DNA from: Streptomyces lomondensis
Lineage (GTDB): Bacteria; Actinomycetota; Actinomycetes; Streptomycetales; Streptomycetaceae
Assembly: GCF_014651035.1 (NCBI RefSeq)
Contig: NZ_BMWC01000001.1
Coordinates: 1,395,581-1,459,580 of the forward strand
Direction: 5' to 3'
Length of the DNA: 64,000 nt
Positions 50,408 through 57,959 of the stretch are shown piece by piece. Position numbers and translations under genes: made by a program. The notes under the pieces were generated by a model. The model worked only from the letters and a program-made list of their open reading frames with translations, was not told the DNA's origin and did not search any database. Position 1 is the first letter of the stretch. Each line of letters starts with the position of its first letter.

Positions 50408-51715
50408 TCACCCCGAAGCAGCCTTCGCAGCCGCCCCCACCGGCACCGGGCGCGTCTCCGGCAGCAGTGCGAAGCAACCCAGGCTGAGCAGCGCGATCGC
50501 GGTCAGATAGGCGGCCACGCCCCACGGCACCCGCCCGCCCTGCTCGGCGAGGGCCGTCGCCACGATCGGCGTGAGCGCGCCCCCGAGGACCCCGCCGAGG
50601 TTGTAGCCGACCGCGGCGCCGGTGCAGCGCACCCGCAGTTCGTACAGCTCCGGCAGATACGCGGCGATCACGGCGAACATCGTGATGAAGGCGAGCATCG
50701 CCCCGAGGAAGCCCAGGAACATCGGCAGTGGCGCGCCGGTGGCGAGGAGCGCGACCATCGGGAACATCCACAGGGCGGCGGCCGCGCACCCGGCCAGGCA
50801 CAGGGGCCGCCGGCCGTAACGGTCCCCGAGCATGGCCACCAGCGGTGTGAGCACACCCTTCACGAGCACCGCGCCCATGATGCAGGTCAGCATGACGCTG
50901 CGGCTCACGCCCAGCCGTTCCGTGCCGTAGGCGAGGGACCAGGTCGTCACGGCGTAGAAGATCGCGTAGCCGATCGCGAGGGCCCCGCCGGTGAGCAGGA
51001 GGAGTCGCCAGTGGTGGCGTACGACCTCGGCGAGCGGCACGCGCGCGTGGTCGTCGATCTGGAGGAAACTGGGGCTTTCGGCGAGTGACGAGCGCAGCCA
51101 CAGCCCCACCAGGGCCAGCACGCCCGCCGCCCAGAACGGCACCCGCCACCCCCACGCGGCGAACTGCGCCTCGGACAGCGTCGCCGACAGCCCCAGCACC
51201 ACACCGTTGGCGAGCAGGAACCCCAGCGCGGGCCCGACCTGCGGGAAGCTCGACCACAGCCCGCGCCGCTCGGCGGGCGCGTGCTCCACGGTCAGCAGCA
51301 CCGCACCGCCCCACTCCCCGCCGAGCCCCAGCCCTTGGAGGAAGCGCAGGACCAGGAGCAGCAGGGGAGCGGCCACGCCGATCGTGTCGTACGTAGGCAC
51401 GCAGCCGACCGCGACCGTGGCGGCACCGGTCAGCAGCAGGGAGGCCATGAGGACCGGCCGCCGCCCGCGCCGGTCCCCGATGTGTCCGAACAGCACCGAC
51501 CCCAGCGGCCGGGCCACGAAGCCGACGCCGAAGGTGGCGAAGGCGGCCAGTGTCCCCGCCACCGGCGAGAAGGTCGGGAAGAACAGCGGCCCCAGGATCA
51601 GGGCCGCCGCTGTTCCGTAGACGAAGAAGTCGTAGAACTCGATGGCCGTGCCGGCGAGGGAGGCGGCCGCGAGACGCGGCATGGAGGGTGCCCTTACGGT
51701 GCGTACGTCGTGCAT
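50408..51715 (-). CDS. MFS transporter, metabolite:H+ symporter (MHS) family
   Basis: A 435-residue 12-helix transporter of the ProP/ShiA/KgtP type. It starts with AAASLAGTAIEFYDFFVYG, then ARPLGSVLFGHIGDRRGRRP, the MFS loop 2-3 motif, and RFLQGLGLGGEWGGAVLL; a second DRYGRRP loop follows in the C-half. Likely substrates are small organic acids or betaines; not resolved here. The start is likely GTG/ATG 51715 with the conserved MPRLAAASLAG as an alternative start. Confidence 0.9.
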   Translation of the reverse strand: MHDVRTVRAPSMPRLAAASLAGTAIEFYDFFVYGTAAALILGPLFFPTFSPVAGTLAAFATFGVGFVARPLGSVLFGHIGDRRGRRPVLMASLLLTGAATVAVGCVPTYDTIGVAAPLLLLVLRFLQGLGLGGEWGGAVLLTVEHAPAERRGLWSSFPQVGPALGFLLANGVVLGLSATLSEAQFAAWGWRVPFWAAGVLALVGLWLRSSLAESPSFLQIDDHARVPLAEVVRHHWRLLLLTGGALAIGYAIFYAVTTWSLAYGTERLGVSRSVMLTCIMGAVLVKGVLTPLVAMLGDRYGRRPLCLAGCAAAALWMFPMVALLATGAPLPMFLGFLGAMLAFITMFAVIAAYLPELYELRVRCTGAAVGYNLGGVLGGALTPIVATALAEQGGRVPWGVAAYLTAIALLSLGCFALLPETRPVPVGAAAKAASG

Positions 51716-51776
51716 GCCGCGTCAACTACCCACGGTGACGGCGGGTTACGGGGGCGCGCGGAGGGTCTGGGGGCCC

Positions 51777-52823
51777 TCAGTACGTCACCGTGATGCGCCG
51801 GGCGGGCCCGTCCACGCGCACGGTGCCGCCGTACGGGATCACCAGCTGCGGATCGGTGTGCCCGAAGTCCACGTCGAAGACGATCGTGGTGTCGGGGGCG
51901 TAGGTCCGCATGGCGCGCAGGACGGCCTCGCGCTGGTCGGCCGCGTAACGAGCGGCCTCCTCGGGGCTGTTGGGGCGCTCGAAGAACCAGGTCTTCGGGC
52001 GGCCCATCAGCAGGGCCGGGAAGCGCCGGAGCAGCCCGCGCTCGCCCATGTTCCGCAGGGTGTAGTAGACCTCCGTGGCGCTCGGCATGTCCTCCGAGGT
52101 CTCCAGGAGCAGCACACCGGCGTCGTACTCGGAGTGGTCCTGGGCGATCTCCCGGTCGGCCATCAGCAGCCAGCCGACGATCTCCAGGCAGCCGCCCCAG
52201 GTGCGGCCCTCGACCACCCGGTCGGCGTTCACCCAGGTCCAGCCGGTCCCGGGCCGGGTCTCGGGCTCCGCGTCGAAGGTCGCCGGGTCCGCCCAGTCGC
52301 GGTCGATGTCGCGCCACCGATCGGCGGGCCTCAGTTCGTACGGGCCCGAGGTGAACAGGGCCGCCCGCAGGGAGTCGGCGGTCTGCGGGTGCATGGCCCC
52401 GGGGCGGCCCAGCTCGCCCATCACGCTGCCGCCGTGGAAGCCGACGATGCCGCTGTTGCGCAGGAACGCGAGCAGGTTGGTGTTGTCGCTCATCCCGAAG
52501 AACGGCTTCGGGTTCGCCCGGATCAACTCCCGGTCCAGGCAGGGCAGCACGGTGATCTGGTCGTCCCCGCCGATCGACGCGATGACGGCCTTGATGTCCG
52601 GGTCGGCGAAGGCGGCGTGGATGTCGTCGGCCCGCTCCTGGGGCGTCGACCCCATCCTGCGGGTCGCCGGATACTCGACCGGCTCCAGCTCGTACTCCTT
52701 GCGCAGCCGCTCCAGGCCCAGCTCGTAGGGGAGCGGCAAGAGTTCCGGCAGGCCTCCGGAGGGCGAGATCACGGCGATGCGGTCCCCGGGGGACGGCTTG
52801 GGAGGGTAGAACAGGCTCGTCAT
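51777..52823 (-). CDS. S66-family peptidase (LD-carboxypeptidase/MccF-like)
   Basis: A 348-residue serine peptidase of family S66. The oxyanion and nucleophile segment is FFGMSDNTNLLAFL, with Ser; the catalytic Glu lies in LLLETSED and the catalytic His in DFGHTDPQLVIPYGG. The N-terminal PGDRIAVISPSGGLPE is typical. Members recycle peptidoglycan peptides or, as in MccF, cleave acyl-AMP antibiotics; the SDNTN motif and 348-residue length favour the MccF-like side. Cytosolic. ATG 52823. Confidence 0.9.
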   Translation of the reverse strand: MTSLFYPPKPSPGDRIAVISPSGGLPELLPLPYELGLERLRKEYELEPVEYPATRRMGSTPQERADDIHAAFADPDIKAVIASIGGDDQITVLPCLDRELIRANPKPFFGMSDNTNLLAFLRNSGIVGFHGGSVMGELGRPGAMHPQTADSLRAALFTSGPYELRPADRWRDIDRDWADPATFDAEPETRPGTGWTWVNADRVVEGRTWGGCLEIVGWLLMADREIAQDHSEYDAGVLLLETSEDMPSATEVYYTLRNMGERGLLRRFPALLMGRPKTWFFERPNSPEEAARYAADQREAVLRAMRTYAPDTTIVFDVDFGHTDPQLVIPYGGTVRVDGPARRITVTY

Positions 52824-52926
52824 GCCGGGAGGCTACGGCCCGGCGCGCCGGCGGCGCACCGTGATAAACCGGCTGTGAGCAGCGGTCCCTCGCGGGCCGC
52901 CCGACCCTGACCGGACCGGAGGAACC

Positions 52927-53400
52927 GTGCCCCGCACCCTGGCCAACGCCCCGATCATGATCCTCAACGGCCCCAACCTGAACCTGCTGGGTCAGCGCCA
53001 GCCGGAGATCTACGGCTCCGACACCCTCGCCGACGTCGAGGCCCTGTGCGCCAAGGCAGCGGCCGCGCACGGCGGTACGGTCGACTTCCGCCAGTCCAAC
53101 CACGAGGGCGAGCTGGTCGACTGGATCCACGAGGCGCGGCTGAACCACTGCGGCATCGTGATCAACCCGGGCGCCTACTCGCACACCTCCGTCGCCATCC
53201 TGGATGCCCTCAACACCTGTGACGGCATGCCGGTGTTGGAGGTCCACATCTCCAACATCCACCAGCGCGAGTCGTTCCGGCACCACTCCTATGTCTCGCT
53301 GCGCGCCGACGGGGTCATCGCGGGCTGCGGGGTGCAGGGGTACGTGTTCGGTGTGGAGCGGGTCGCGGCCCTGGCGGGGGCGGGCACGGCAGACACCTGA
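52927..53400 (+). CDS. aroQ: Type II 3-dehydroquinate dehydratase
   Basis: A 157-residue dodecameric-type enzyme that converts 3-dehydroquinate to 3-dehydroshikimate. Catalytic features: [17 protein letters not shown] with the catalytic Arg/Tyr loop, [28 protein letters not shown] and [17 protein letters not shown] with the active His. GTG 52927 follows CCGGAGGAA. Streptomyces often carry more than one copy, so shikimate or quinate use are both possible. Its stop codon is inside a terminator hairpin. Confidence 0.95.
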   Translation: MPRTLANAPIMILNGPNLNLLGQRQPEIYGSDTLADVEALCAKAAAAHGGTVDFRQSNHEGELVDWIHEARLNHCGIVINPGAYSHTSVAILDALNTCDGMPVLEVHISNIHQRESFRHHSYVSLRADGVIAGCGVQGYVFGVERVAALAGAGTADT

Positions 53401-53417
53401 GCCGGTGTCTGGTGCCC
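53382..53417 (+). terminator. Terminator overlapping the aroQ stop codon
   Basis: GGGCAC-GG-CAGACACC, loop TGAGCC, GGTGTCTG-GTGCCC: 14 base pairs with a 2-base bulge. The TGA stop is in the loop. Confidence 0.8.
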
Positions 53418-53471
53418 GTTCACCGCTCCCCGCCCGTGTGTGTAAGCCCCGCCGACCAGGACGGCCGCCCC

Positions 53472-54224
53472 TTACAACCGCCCCGCCTCCACGATCCGGC
53501 GCAGGAAGCGCCGCGTGCGCTCCTGCCGCGGGTCCCCGAAGACCTGCTCGGCGGTGCCGCGCTCCAGCACCACGCCGCCCTCCAGGAAGCACACCTGGTC
53601 GGCGACCTCACGCGCGAAGCCCATCTCGTGCGTGGCCAGCACCATGGTTATGCCCTCTTCCTTCAGCCCGCGGACGACGGTGAGCACCTCGCCCACCAGC
53701 TCGGGATCGAGGGCGGCGGTGATCTCGTCGAGCAGCAGCAGCCGGGGGCGTACGGCCAGGGCGCGGACGATCGCCACGCGCTGCTGCTGGCCCCCGCTCA
53801 GCCGGTCCGGGTACTCGCCCGCCTTCCCGCCCAGCCCCAGCCGCTCCAGCAGCTCACGCGCGCGTGCCTCGGCCTCGGCCCGGGGCACGCCGTGCACCCG
53901 GCGCGGAGCCAGCGTGATGTTCTCCAGGACCGTCATGTGCGGGAACAGGTTGTACGCCTGGAAGACCACGCCGATCCGGCGGCGCACCGCGTCCTGGTCG
54001 ACACGCGGATCGGTGATCTCCTCGCCGTCCAGCCAGATCGCCCCGTCGTCGATCTCCTCCAGCAGGTTCGCGCACCGCAGCAGCGTGGACTTGCCGGAGC
54101 CGGAGGCGCCGATCAGCGCGGTGACCGTGTGCGGGGCGACCTCCAGGTCGACGTCCTGCAGCACGACCGAGCCGCCGAAGGTCTTGCGGACGGACTCCAT
54201 CCGGAGCACGGGCGTCTCGCTCAT
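53472..54224 (-). CDS. Polar amino-acid ABC transporter, ATP-binding subunit
   Basis: A 250-residue ABC ATPase of the GlnQ type: Walker [17 protein letters not shown]-loop VFQAYNLFPHMTV, signature YPDRLSGGQQQRVAIVRAL, Walker B RLLLLDEITAALDPE and ATHEMGFAREVAD. The VFQAYNLFPHMTVLENI run is diagnostic of amino-acid uptake. The ATG overlaps the stop of the permease gene (ATGA). It is the last gene of a three-gene operon. Confidence 0.94.
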   Translation of the reverse strand: MSETPVLRMESVRKTFGGSVVLQDVDLEVAPHTVTALIGASGSGKSTLLRCANLLEEIDDGAIWLDGEEITDPRVDQDAVRRRIGVVFQAYNLFPHMTVLENITLAPRRVHGVPRAEAEARARELLERLGLGGKAGEYPDRLSGGQQQRVAIVRALAVRPRLLLLDEITAALDPELVGEVLTVVRGLKEEGITMVLATHEMGFAREVADQVCFLEGGVVLERGTAEQVFGDPRQERTRRFLRRIVEAGRL

Positions 54225-55117
54225 GTGGTTCCTCCCTGGGCCCGCCGGCGGTCCATCCGTGCCGTCACCCAGTCCGTCAGGCGGGTCATGGGGATGGTCA
54301 GGGCGACGAAGACCAGCCCGGCGACGATGTACGGCGTGTAGTTGAGGCTGCGGCCGACGATGATGTCGGCGGCCCGTACGGCGTCCACCGCACCGCCGAT
54401 CGAGACGAGCCCGGTGTCCTTCTGGAGCGACACCAGGTCGTTCAGCAGGGGCGGCACCTGGCGGCGCACCGCCTGGGGCAGCACCACGTACCGCAGCGCC
54501 TGCCGGTTGCCGAGCCCGAGCGAGCGGGCCGCGGCGCGCTGCGAGGGGTGCACGGACTCGATGCCGGCCCGGAACACCTCGGCGACGTACGCCGAGTACG
54601 TCAGGGTGAGCGCGGTGCCGCCGAGGAGCACCGGGTCGACGGTCACCCCCTGGAGCCGCAGCGCCGGGACGCCGAGCACCACGATCATCAGGTTGATGAT
54701 GAGCGGCAGCCCCCGGAAGAAGTCCGTGTACGCGGCGGCCAGGAACCGCAGCGGGAAGAACACCGGGCCGCGCAGGGTCCGGGCGACGGCGATCAGCATG
54801 CCGAGGACGAGTACCGCGGCCCCGCAGACCAGCAGCAGCCGCACGTTCAGCCACAGCCCTTCGAGGACCTTCGGGAACGCCTCGCGCGCGTACCCCCAGT
54901 CGAAGAACGTCTCCTGAGTGCGCGGCCAGCCCGGCGCGTTGACGACGACCAGGTAGAGGACGGCTCCGGTGACGAGGGTCGACACCGCCCCGATCGCGGT
55001 GGCGCGCCGGGCGCGGGCGCGCTTGTGGCGCTCGCGGTCCAGGCGCCGCTGCGACGGGACGTAGTCGTCCGGGGCGTCCTGCTTCTCGGAGCCCGGCTCC
55101 GTTTTGTGCACCGTCAC
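54221..55117 (-). CDS. Polar amino-acid ABC transporter, permease subunit
   Basis: A 298-residue HisM/GlnP-type permease. A long charged N-terminal extension (about 30 residues) precedes five or so membrane helices. The EAA-type loop is SQRAAARSLGLGNRQALRYVVLPQA, and RGLPLIINLMIVVLGVP is the family marker. The GTG at 55117 overlaps the stop of the binding-protein gene (GTGA), so translation is coupled on both sides. Confidence 0.93.
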   Translation of the reverse strand: MTVHKTEPGSEKQDAPDDYVPSQRRLDRERHKRARARRATAIGAVSTLVTGAVLYLVVVNAPGWPRTQETFFDWGYAREAFPKVLEGLWLNVRLLLVCGAAVLVLGMLIAVARTLRGPVFFPLRFLAAAYTDFFRGLPLIINLMIVVLGVPALRLQGVTVDPVLLGGTALTLTYSAYVAEVFRAGIESVHPSQRAAARSLGLGNRQALRYVVLPQAVRRQVPPLLNDLVSLQKDTGLVSIGGAVDAVRAADIIVGRSLNYTPYIVAGLVFVALTIPMTRLTDWVTARMDRRRAQGGTT

Positions 55118-55992
55118 TTGAGCACCGGCGCGTCGACGGCGTCCGACAGCCACTGCTGCTCGATCCGCGCGAGCGTGCCGTCGCCGCGCAGCGCGTCCAC
55201 GGCCCGCGAGACGCAGGGGGTGAGCGCACTGCCCTTGTCGAGCACGAGACCGAACTGCTCCGGCGTTCCGCCCTGGTGCTCGAACTGGCCGACGATCGTC
55301 GCGTCCGTGACCTCGGCACCGGTGATGTAGAAGGCGGTCGGCAGGTCCACGACGATCGCGTCGACCTGGCCGTTCTTCAGGGCGGACTTGGCCTGGTCGT
55401 TCTTGCCGTACACGGCGGCCGGCCGCGTGGGCCGCACCACGTCGTCGATGTAGTCGAGGCTGGTGGTGCCGACCTGGGCGCCCAGCTTCACGCCCTTCAG
55501 GTCGGCGACGCTCTTCGCCTTCGCGGCCTTGGAGCCCTTCAGCGCGACGACGGCCTGGCGCACGTCGTAGTAGCCGGACGAGAAGTCGACGGCCTTCTTG
55601 CGCTCCTCGCTGATGGACACCTGGTTGATGTCGAAGTCGAACGTCTTCTCACCGGGCGCGAAGGCCTTGTTGAAGGGAACGGTCTGCCAGGCGACCTTGT
55701 CCTTGCCGTACCCGAGCTCCTCGGCGACGGCGTACGCGACCGCCGACTCGAAGCCCTTGCCGTTCGCGGGGTCGTCGTCCTTGAACCAGGGCTCGTAGGC
55801 GGGTTCGTCGGTGGCGATCGTCAGCCTGCCCGGGGTCTCGGTGGCCAACTTGCCCTTGGCGCACGCGTTTCCGGCCGATGTCGAAGGCTTGCCCGAGGAC
55901 GACGCGTCCGGCTGCGGGGCACAGCTCACGGCGGTGGCGAGGAGGGCGACGGCGGCGGCAGCACGGCGCAGGGCACGCGGGGCAGGATGCAT
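55114..55992 (-). CDS. Polar amino-acid ABC transporter, substrate-binding lipoprotein
   Basis: A 292-residue extracytoplasmic solute-binding protein (family 3). The signal peptide ends in a lipobox-like ATAVSC (Cys about residue 25). The mature part begins with RLTIATDEPAYEPWF and contains TFDFDINQVSISEERKKAVD and LKGVKLGAQVGTTSLDYID. The clear DINQVSIS motif indicates a cationic or acidic amino acid, not resolved further. It is the first gene of the operon; its upstream 200 bases carry a MarR-like dyad (56197-56212). Confidence 0.92.
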   Translation of the reverse strand: MHPAPRALRRAAAAVALLATAVSCAPQPDASSSGKPSTSAGNACAKGKLATETPGRLTIATDEPAYEPWFKDDDPANGKGFESAVAYAVAEELGYGKDKVAWQTVPFNKAFAPGEKTFDFDINQVSISEERKKAVDFSSGYYDVRQAVVALKGSKAAKAKSVADLKGVKLGAQVGTTSLDYIDDVVRPTRPAAVYGKNDQAKSALKNGQVDAIVVDLPTAFYITGAEVTDATIVGQFEHQGGTPEQFGLVLDKGSALTPCVSRAVDALRGDGTLARIEQQWLSDAVDAPVLK

Positions 55993-56196
55993 GGCGGGAG
56001 ACTGGCAGCCGACGGACCCGTTTGTCGAGGTCACGGCAACAGACGTCCGGATGGTGGGACCGGGTGTTGCGATCAGATGAACGCGCCCCGCACGCCGCCG
56101 CGTTCGGTGGAGGCCGGGGCCGCCGGCCGAGGGCGGGGATCGACAGGCCGGCGGCCCATCCGCCCAGGAGCCGTCTTCCTGCGCGGGGCTGCTACC

Positions 56197-56212
56197 AGTT
56201 GACTGCGCAACT
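56197..56212. promoter_or_regulatory. MarR-type dyad AGTTG-N6-CAACT with embedded TTGACT
   Basis: AGTTG-ACTGCG-CAACT, a perfect 5-base inverted repeat of the kind bound by many Streptomyces MarR proteins. TTGACT inside it resembles a -35. No MarR gene is adjacent. Confidence 0.5.
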
Positions 56213-56229
56213 ACGTAGAAGGGGAGCGT

Positions 56230-56256
56230 ATGTGCGACGCCAGCATGTGCGAATGA
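56230..56256 (+). CDS. Candidate 8-residue micro-ORF (MCDASMCE)
   Basis: ATG TGC GAC GCC AGC ATG TGC GAA TGA, preceded by a strong AAGGGGAG ribosome site (56219-56226). It is followed within 10 bases by a CGGGGCGC/GCGCCCCG hairpin (56263-56305). Two of eight codons are Cys. It could be a leader peptide or the surviving start of a deleted gene; no same-strand gene follows nearby. The rest of 55993-56314 holds no other gene that I can see. Confidence 0.35.
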   Translation: MCDASMCE

Positions 56257-56314
56257 TTCACACGGGGCGCGTGCGCGGCCCGCCGCTGCACAGGCGTGCG
56301 CCCCGCGCGGTCGC

Positions 56315-56971
56315 TCACCACCCGCGCGCGTGCCACTCCGGCAGCTGCGGGCGTTCCGCGCCCAGGGTCGTGTCGTTGCCGTGCCCCGGATAGACCCATG
56401 TCTCGTCCGGCAGGACGTCGAAGATCTTGGTCTCGACGTCGTGGATGAGACTGGCGAACGCCTTGGGGTCCTTGTGGGTGTTGCCCACACCGCCGGGGAA
56501 GAGACAGTCCCCCGTGAACACATGGGGATGTCCGTGCGGGTCGTCGTAGACGAGGGCGATCGAGCCGGGTGTGTGCCCGACCAGATGGCGCGCGGTGAGT
56601 TCCACGCGCCCCACCCGGATGGTGTCACCGTCGTCGACCAGCACGTCGGTCGGTACGGGGATGCCCTCGGCGTCCTCCCGGCCCGCGTACGTGCGGGCGC
56701 CGGTGGCCGCCACGACCTCGGCGAGCGCCTGCCAGTGGTCGCCGTGCCGGTGGGTCGTGACGACCGACGCGATGCCGTCGTCACCGATCATGCCGAGCAG
56801 CGTCTCCGCCTCGTTCGCGGCGTCGATCAGCAGCTGCTCGTCCGTGGCCCGGCAGCGCAGCAGATAGGTGTTGTTGTTCATCGGACCGACCGCGATCTTG
56901 GTGATCATCAGGTCCTTGAGCTCGTGCACGTCGGCAGGTCCGCCGACCGTCACCTGTCCGCTGTACGTCAT
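56315..56971 (-). CDS. Metallo-beta-lactamase-fold hydrolase (glyoxalase II-like)
   Basis: A 218-residue MBL-fold enzyme. The zinc motif is VVTTHRHGDHWQAL (HxHxDH), with later ligands in ARHLVGHTPGSIAL, HVFTGDCLFPGGVGN and WVYPGHGNDTTLG. The length and the TGDCLFPGGVGNTHKDP segment fit hydroxyacylglutathione hydrolase-like proteins, which in mycothiol users probably act on other thioesters. ATG 56971. Confidence 0.92.
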   Translation of the reverse strand: MTYSGQVTVGGPADVHELKDLMITKIAVGPMNNNTYLLRCRATDEQLLIDAANEAETLLGMIGDDGIASVVTTHRHGDHWQALAEVVAATGARTYAGREDAEGIPVPTDVLVDDGDTIRVGRVELTARHLVGHTPGSIALVYDDPHGHPHVFTGDCLFPGGVGNTHKDPKAFASLIHDVETKIFDVLPDETWVYPGHGNDTTLGAERPQLPEWHARGW

Positions 56972-57000
56972 GTCCGCCAGCCTATAGCGGGGGAGCCGCC

Positions 57001-57057
57001 CGGGCCCTGGAGCGGGGGAGCGGGGGAGCGGGGGAGCGGCCCGGGCCTAGAGCGGGG
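57001..57057. repeat. Short GC-rich tandem repeat at the stop of the maleylpyruvate isomerase-like gene
   Basis: Four copies of an 8-base GAGCGGGG unit, flanked by GGGCCCTGGAGCGGG and CGGGCCTAGAGCGGG. The right-hand copy contains the gene's TAG stop codon (CTA on the plus strand). Confidence 0.7.
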
Positions 57058-57736
57058 GCAGCGCGGGGAGCGGGCCGCCGGCCGGCTGCAGCGCGGATCC
57101 GGTACGGCGGCCGGCCAGCCAGCCCAGCAGGTCGGCCGGCGGTCCGGTCACGGTCACCTCGGGGCCGCCGTCCGCCTCCCGTCCCGTGCTCCACGCGCGC
57201 GTGCCGTCCGTGAGGCGCGTGGGCGGCACGTCGGGGTGCCCGGAGAACCGGTCGGCGAGGAAGGCGATCTCCCGCTCGGTGAACTCCGCCGGAAGATCCT
57301 CCAGCTCGTACCCGATCCCCAGGTCCACATGGTGCAGCTCCACCTCCACCCACCGCCGGAACGGCACCCGGGACGCGGAGTCCGTGACCCCGCCCCGCAG
57401 CTCCACGGTGCGCGACCAGTCCGCCGGAGCCTCCCCGGCCTCCTGGAAGCGGGCCGCGCTCTCCCGCAGGTCGGCGAGGTGGACGTAGAGGGCGCGCGGG
57501 GCGTCCCGCTCGATGTCGGCGTCCCGGGCCTCGCCGGAGACGTACATGGGGCGGCCCTCCAGGACGTTCACGAGGGCGTCCGCGTTGCGGGCGAGGTGGG
57601 CCAGGACGTGGCCGCGGCTCCAGCCCGGCAGCCGTGACGGCTGCGTCACAGACGCGTTGTCCAGTTTGCCGACTGCGGTCAGCAGCCGGTCCGTCGCGTC
57701 ACGTACAGACGCCAGGTCATGCGCGTGATCAATCAT
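57047..57736 (-). CDS. Maleylpyruvate isomerase-family mycothiol-dependent protein (DinB fold)
   Basis: A 229-residue four-helix-bundle protein: VRDATDRLLTAVGKLDNASV, then SRLPGWSRGHVLAHLARNAD with the family His, and VELHHVDLGIGYELEDLP with further metal His residues. Members use mycothiol for maleylpyruvate isomerisation or thiol transfer; most genomic copies have unknown substrates. The ATG at 57736 is the first start of the conserved region. The last residues lie in a GC-rich repeat. Confidence 0.87.
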   Translation of the reverse strand: MIDHAHDLASVRDATDRLLTAVGKLDNASVTQPSRLPGWSRGHVLAHLARNADALVNVLEGRPMYVSGEARDADIERDAPRALYVHLADLRESAARFQEAGEAPADWSRTVELRGGVTDSASRVPFRRWVEVELHHVDLGIGYELEDLPAEFTEREIAFLADRFSGHPDVPPTRLTDGTRAWSTGREADGGPEVTVTGPPADLLGWLAGRRTGSALQPAGGPLPALPPL

Positions 57737-57880
57737 GGTGCTGACCCTAGCTCCGCCACACCTTCGGGTGAAGGTGGTGAGCCAGTGCCGTAAATCGAAA
57801 GCACGTGCTATATGGTCGGACGTGGCGTCGGGCATGCTGGAGAGCCGGGGTTTGTTGGCAACCCGTGAATCCGACCGGCG

Positions 57881-57903
57881 TTGTCAGTGGCTCCCCCTAG
57901 TCT
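57881..57903 (+). promoter_or_regulatory. PafBC-type DNA-damage promoter of uvrA
   Basis: TTGTCAGTG-N8-TAGTCT, a perfect match to TTGTCRGTG-N8-TANNNT, 57 bases before the uvrA start. A separate AGCACGTGCT palindrome lies upstream at 57800-57809. Confidence 0.9.
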
Positions 57904-57959
57904 GAGAAAGCACGGGGGCCCCGCCCCTGTCACTTCTCTCAAGAAAGGTGCGGACCGGC

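Noticed and set aside
57800..57809. AGCACGTGCT palindrome upstream of uvrA as a LexA box
   Set aside because: Actinobacterial LexA boxes are GAAC-N4-GTTC; none is seen near uvrA, uvrB or ogt.
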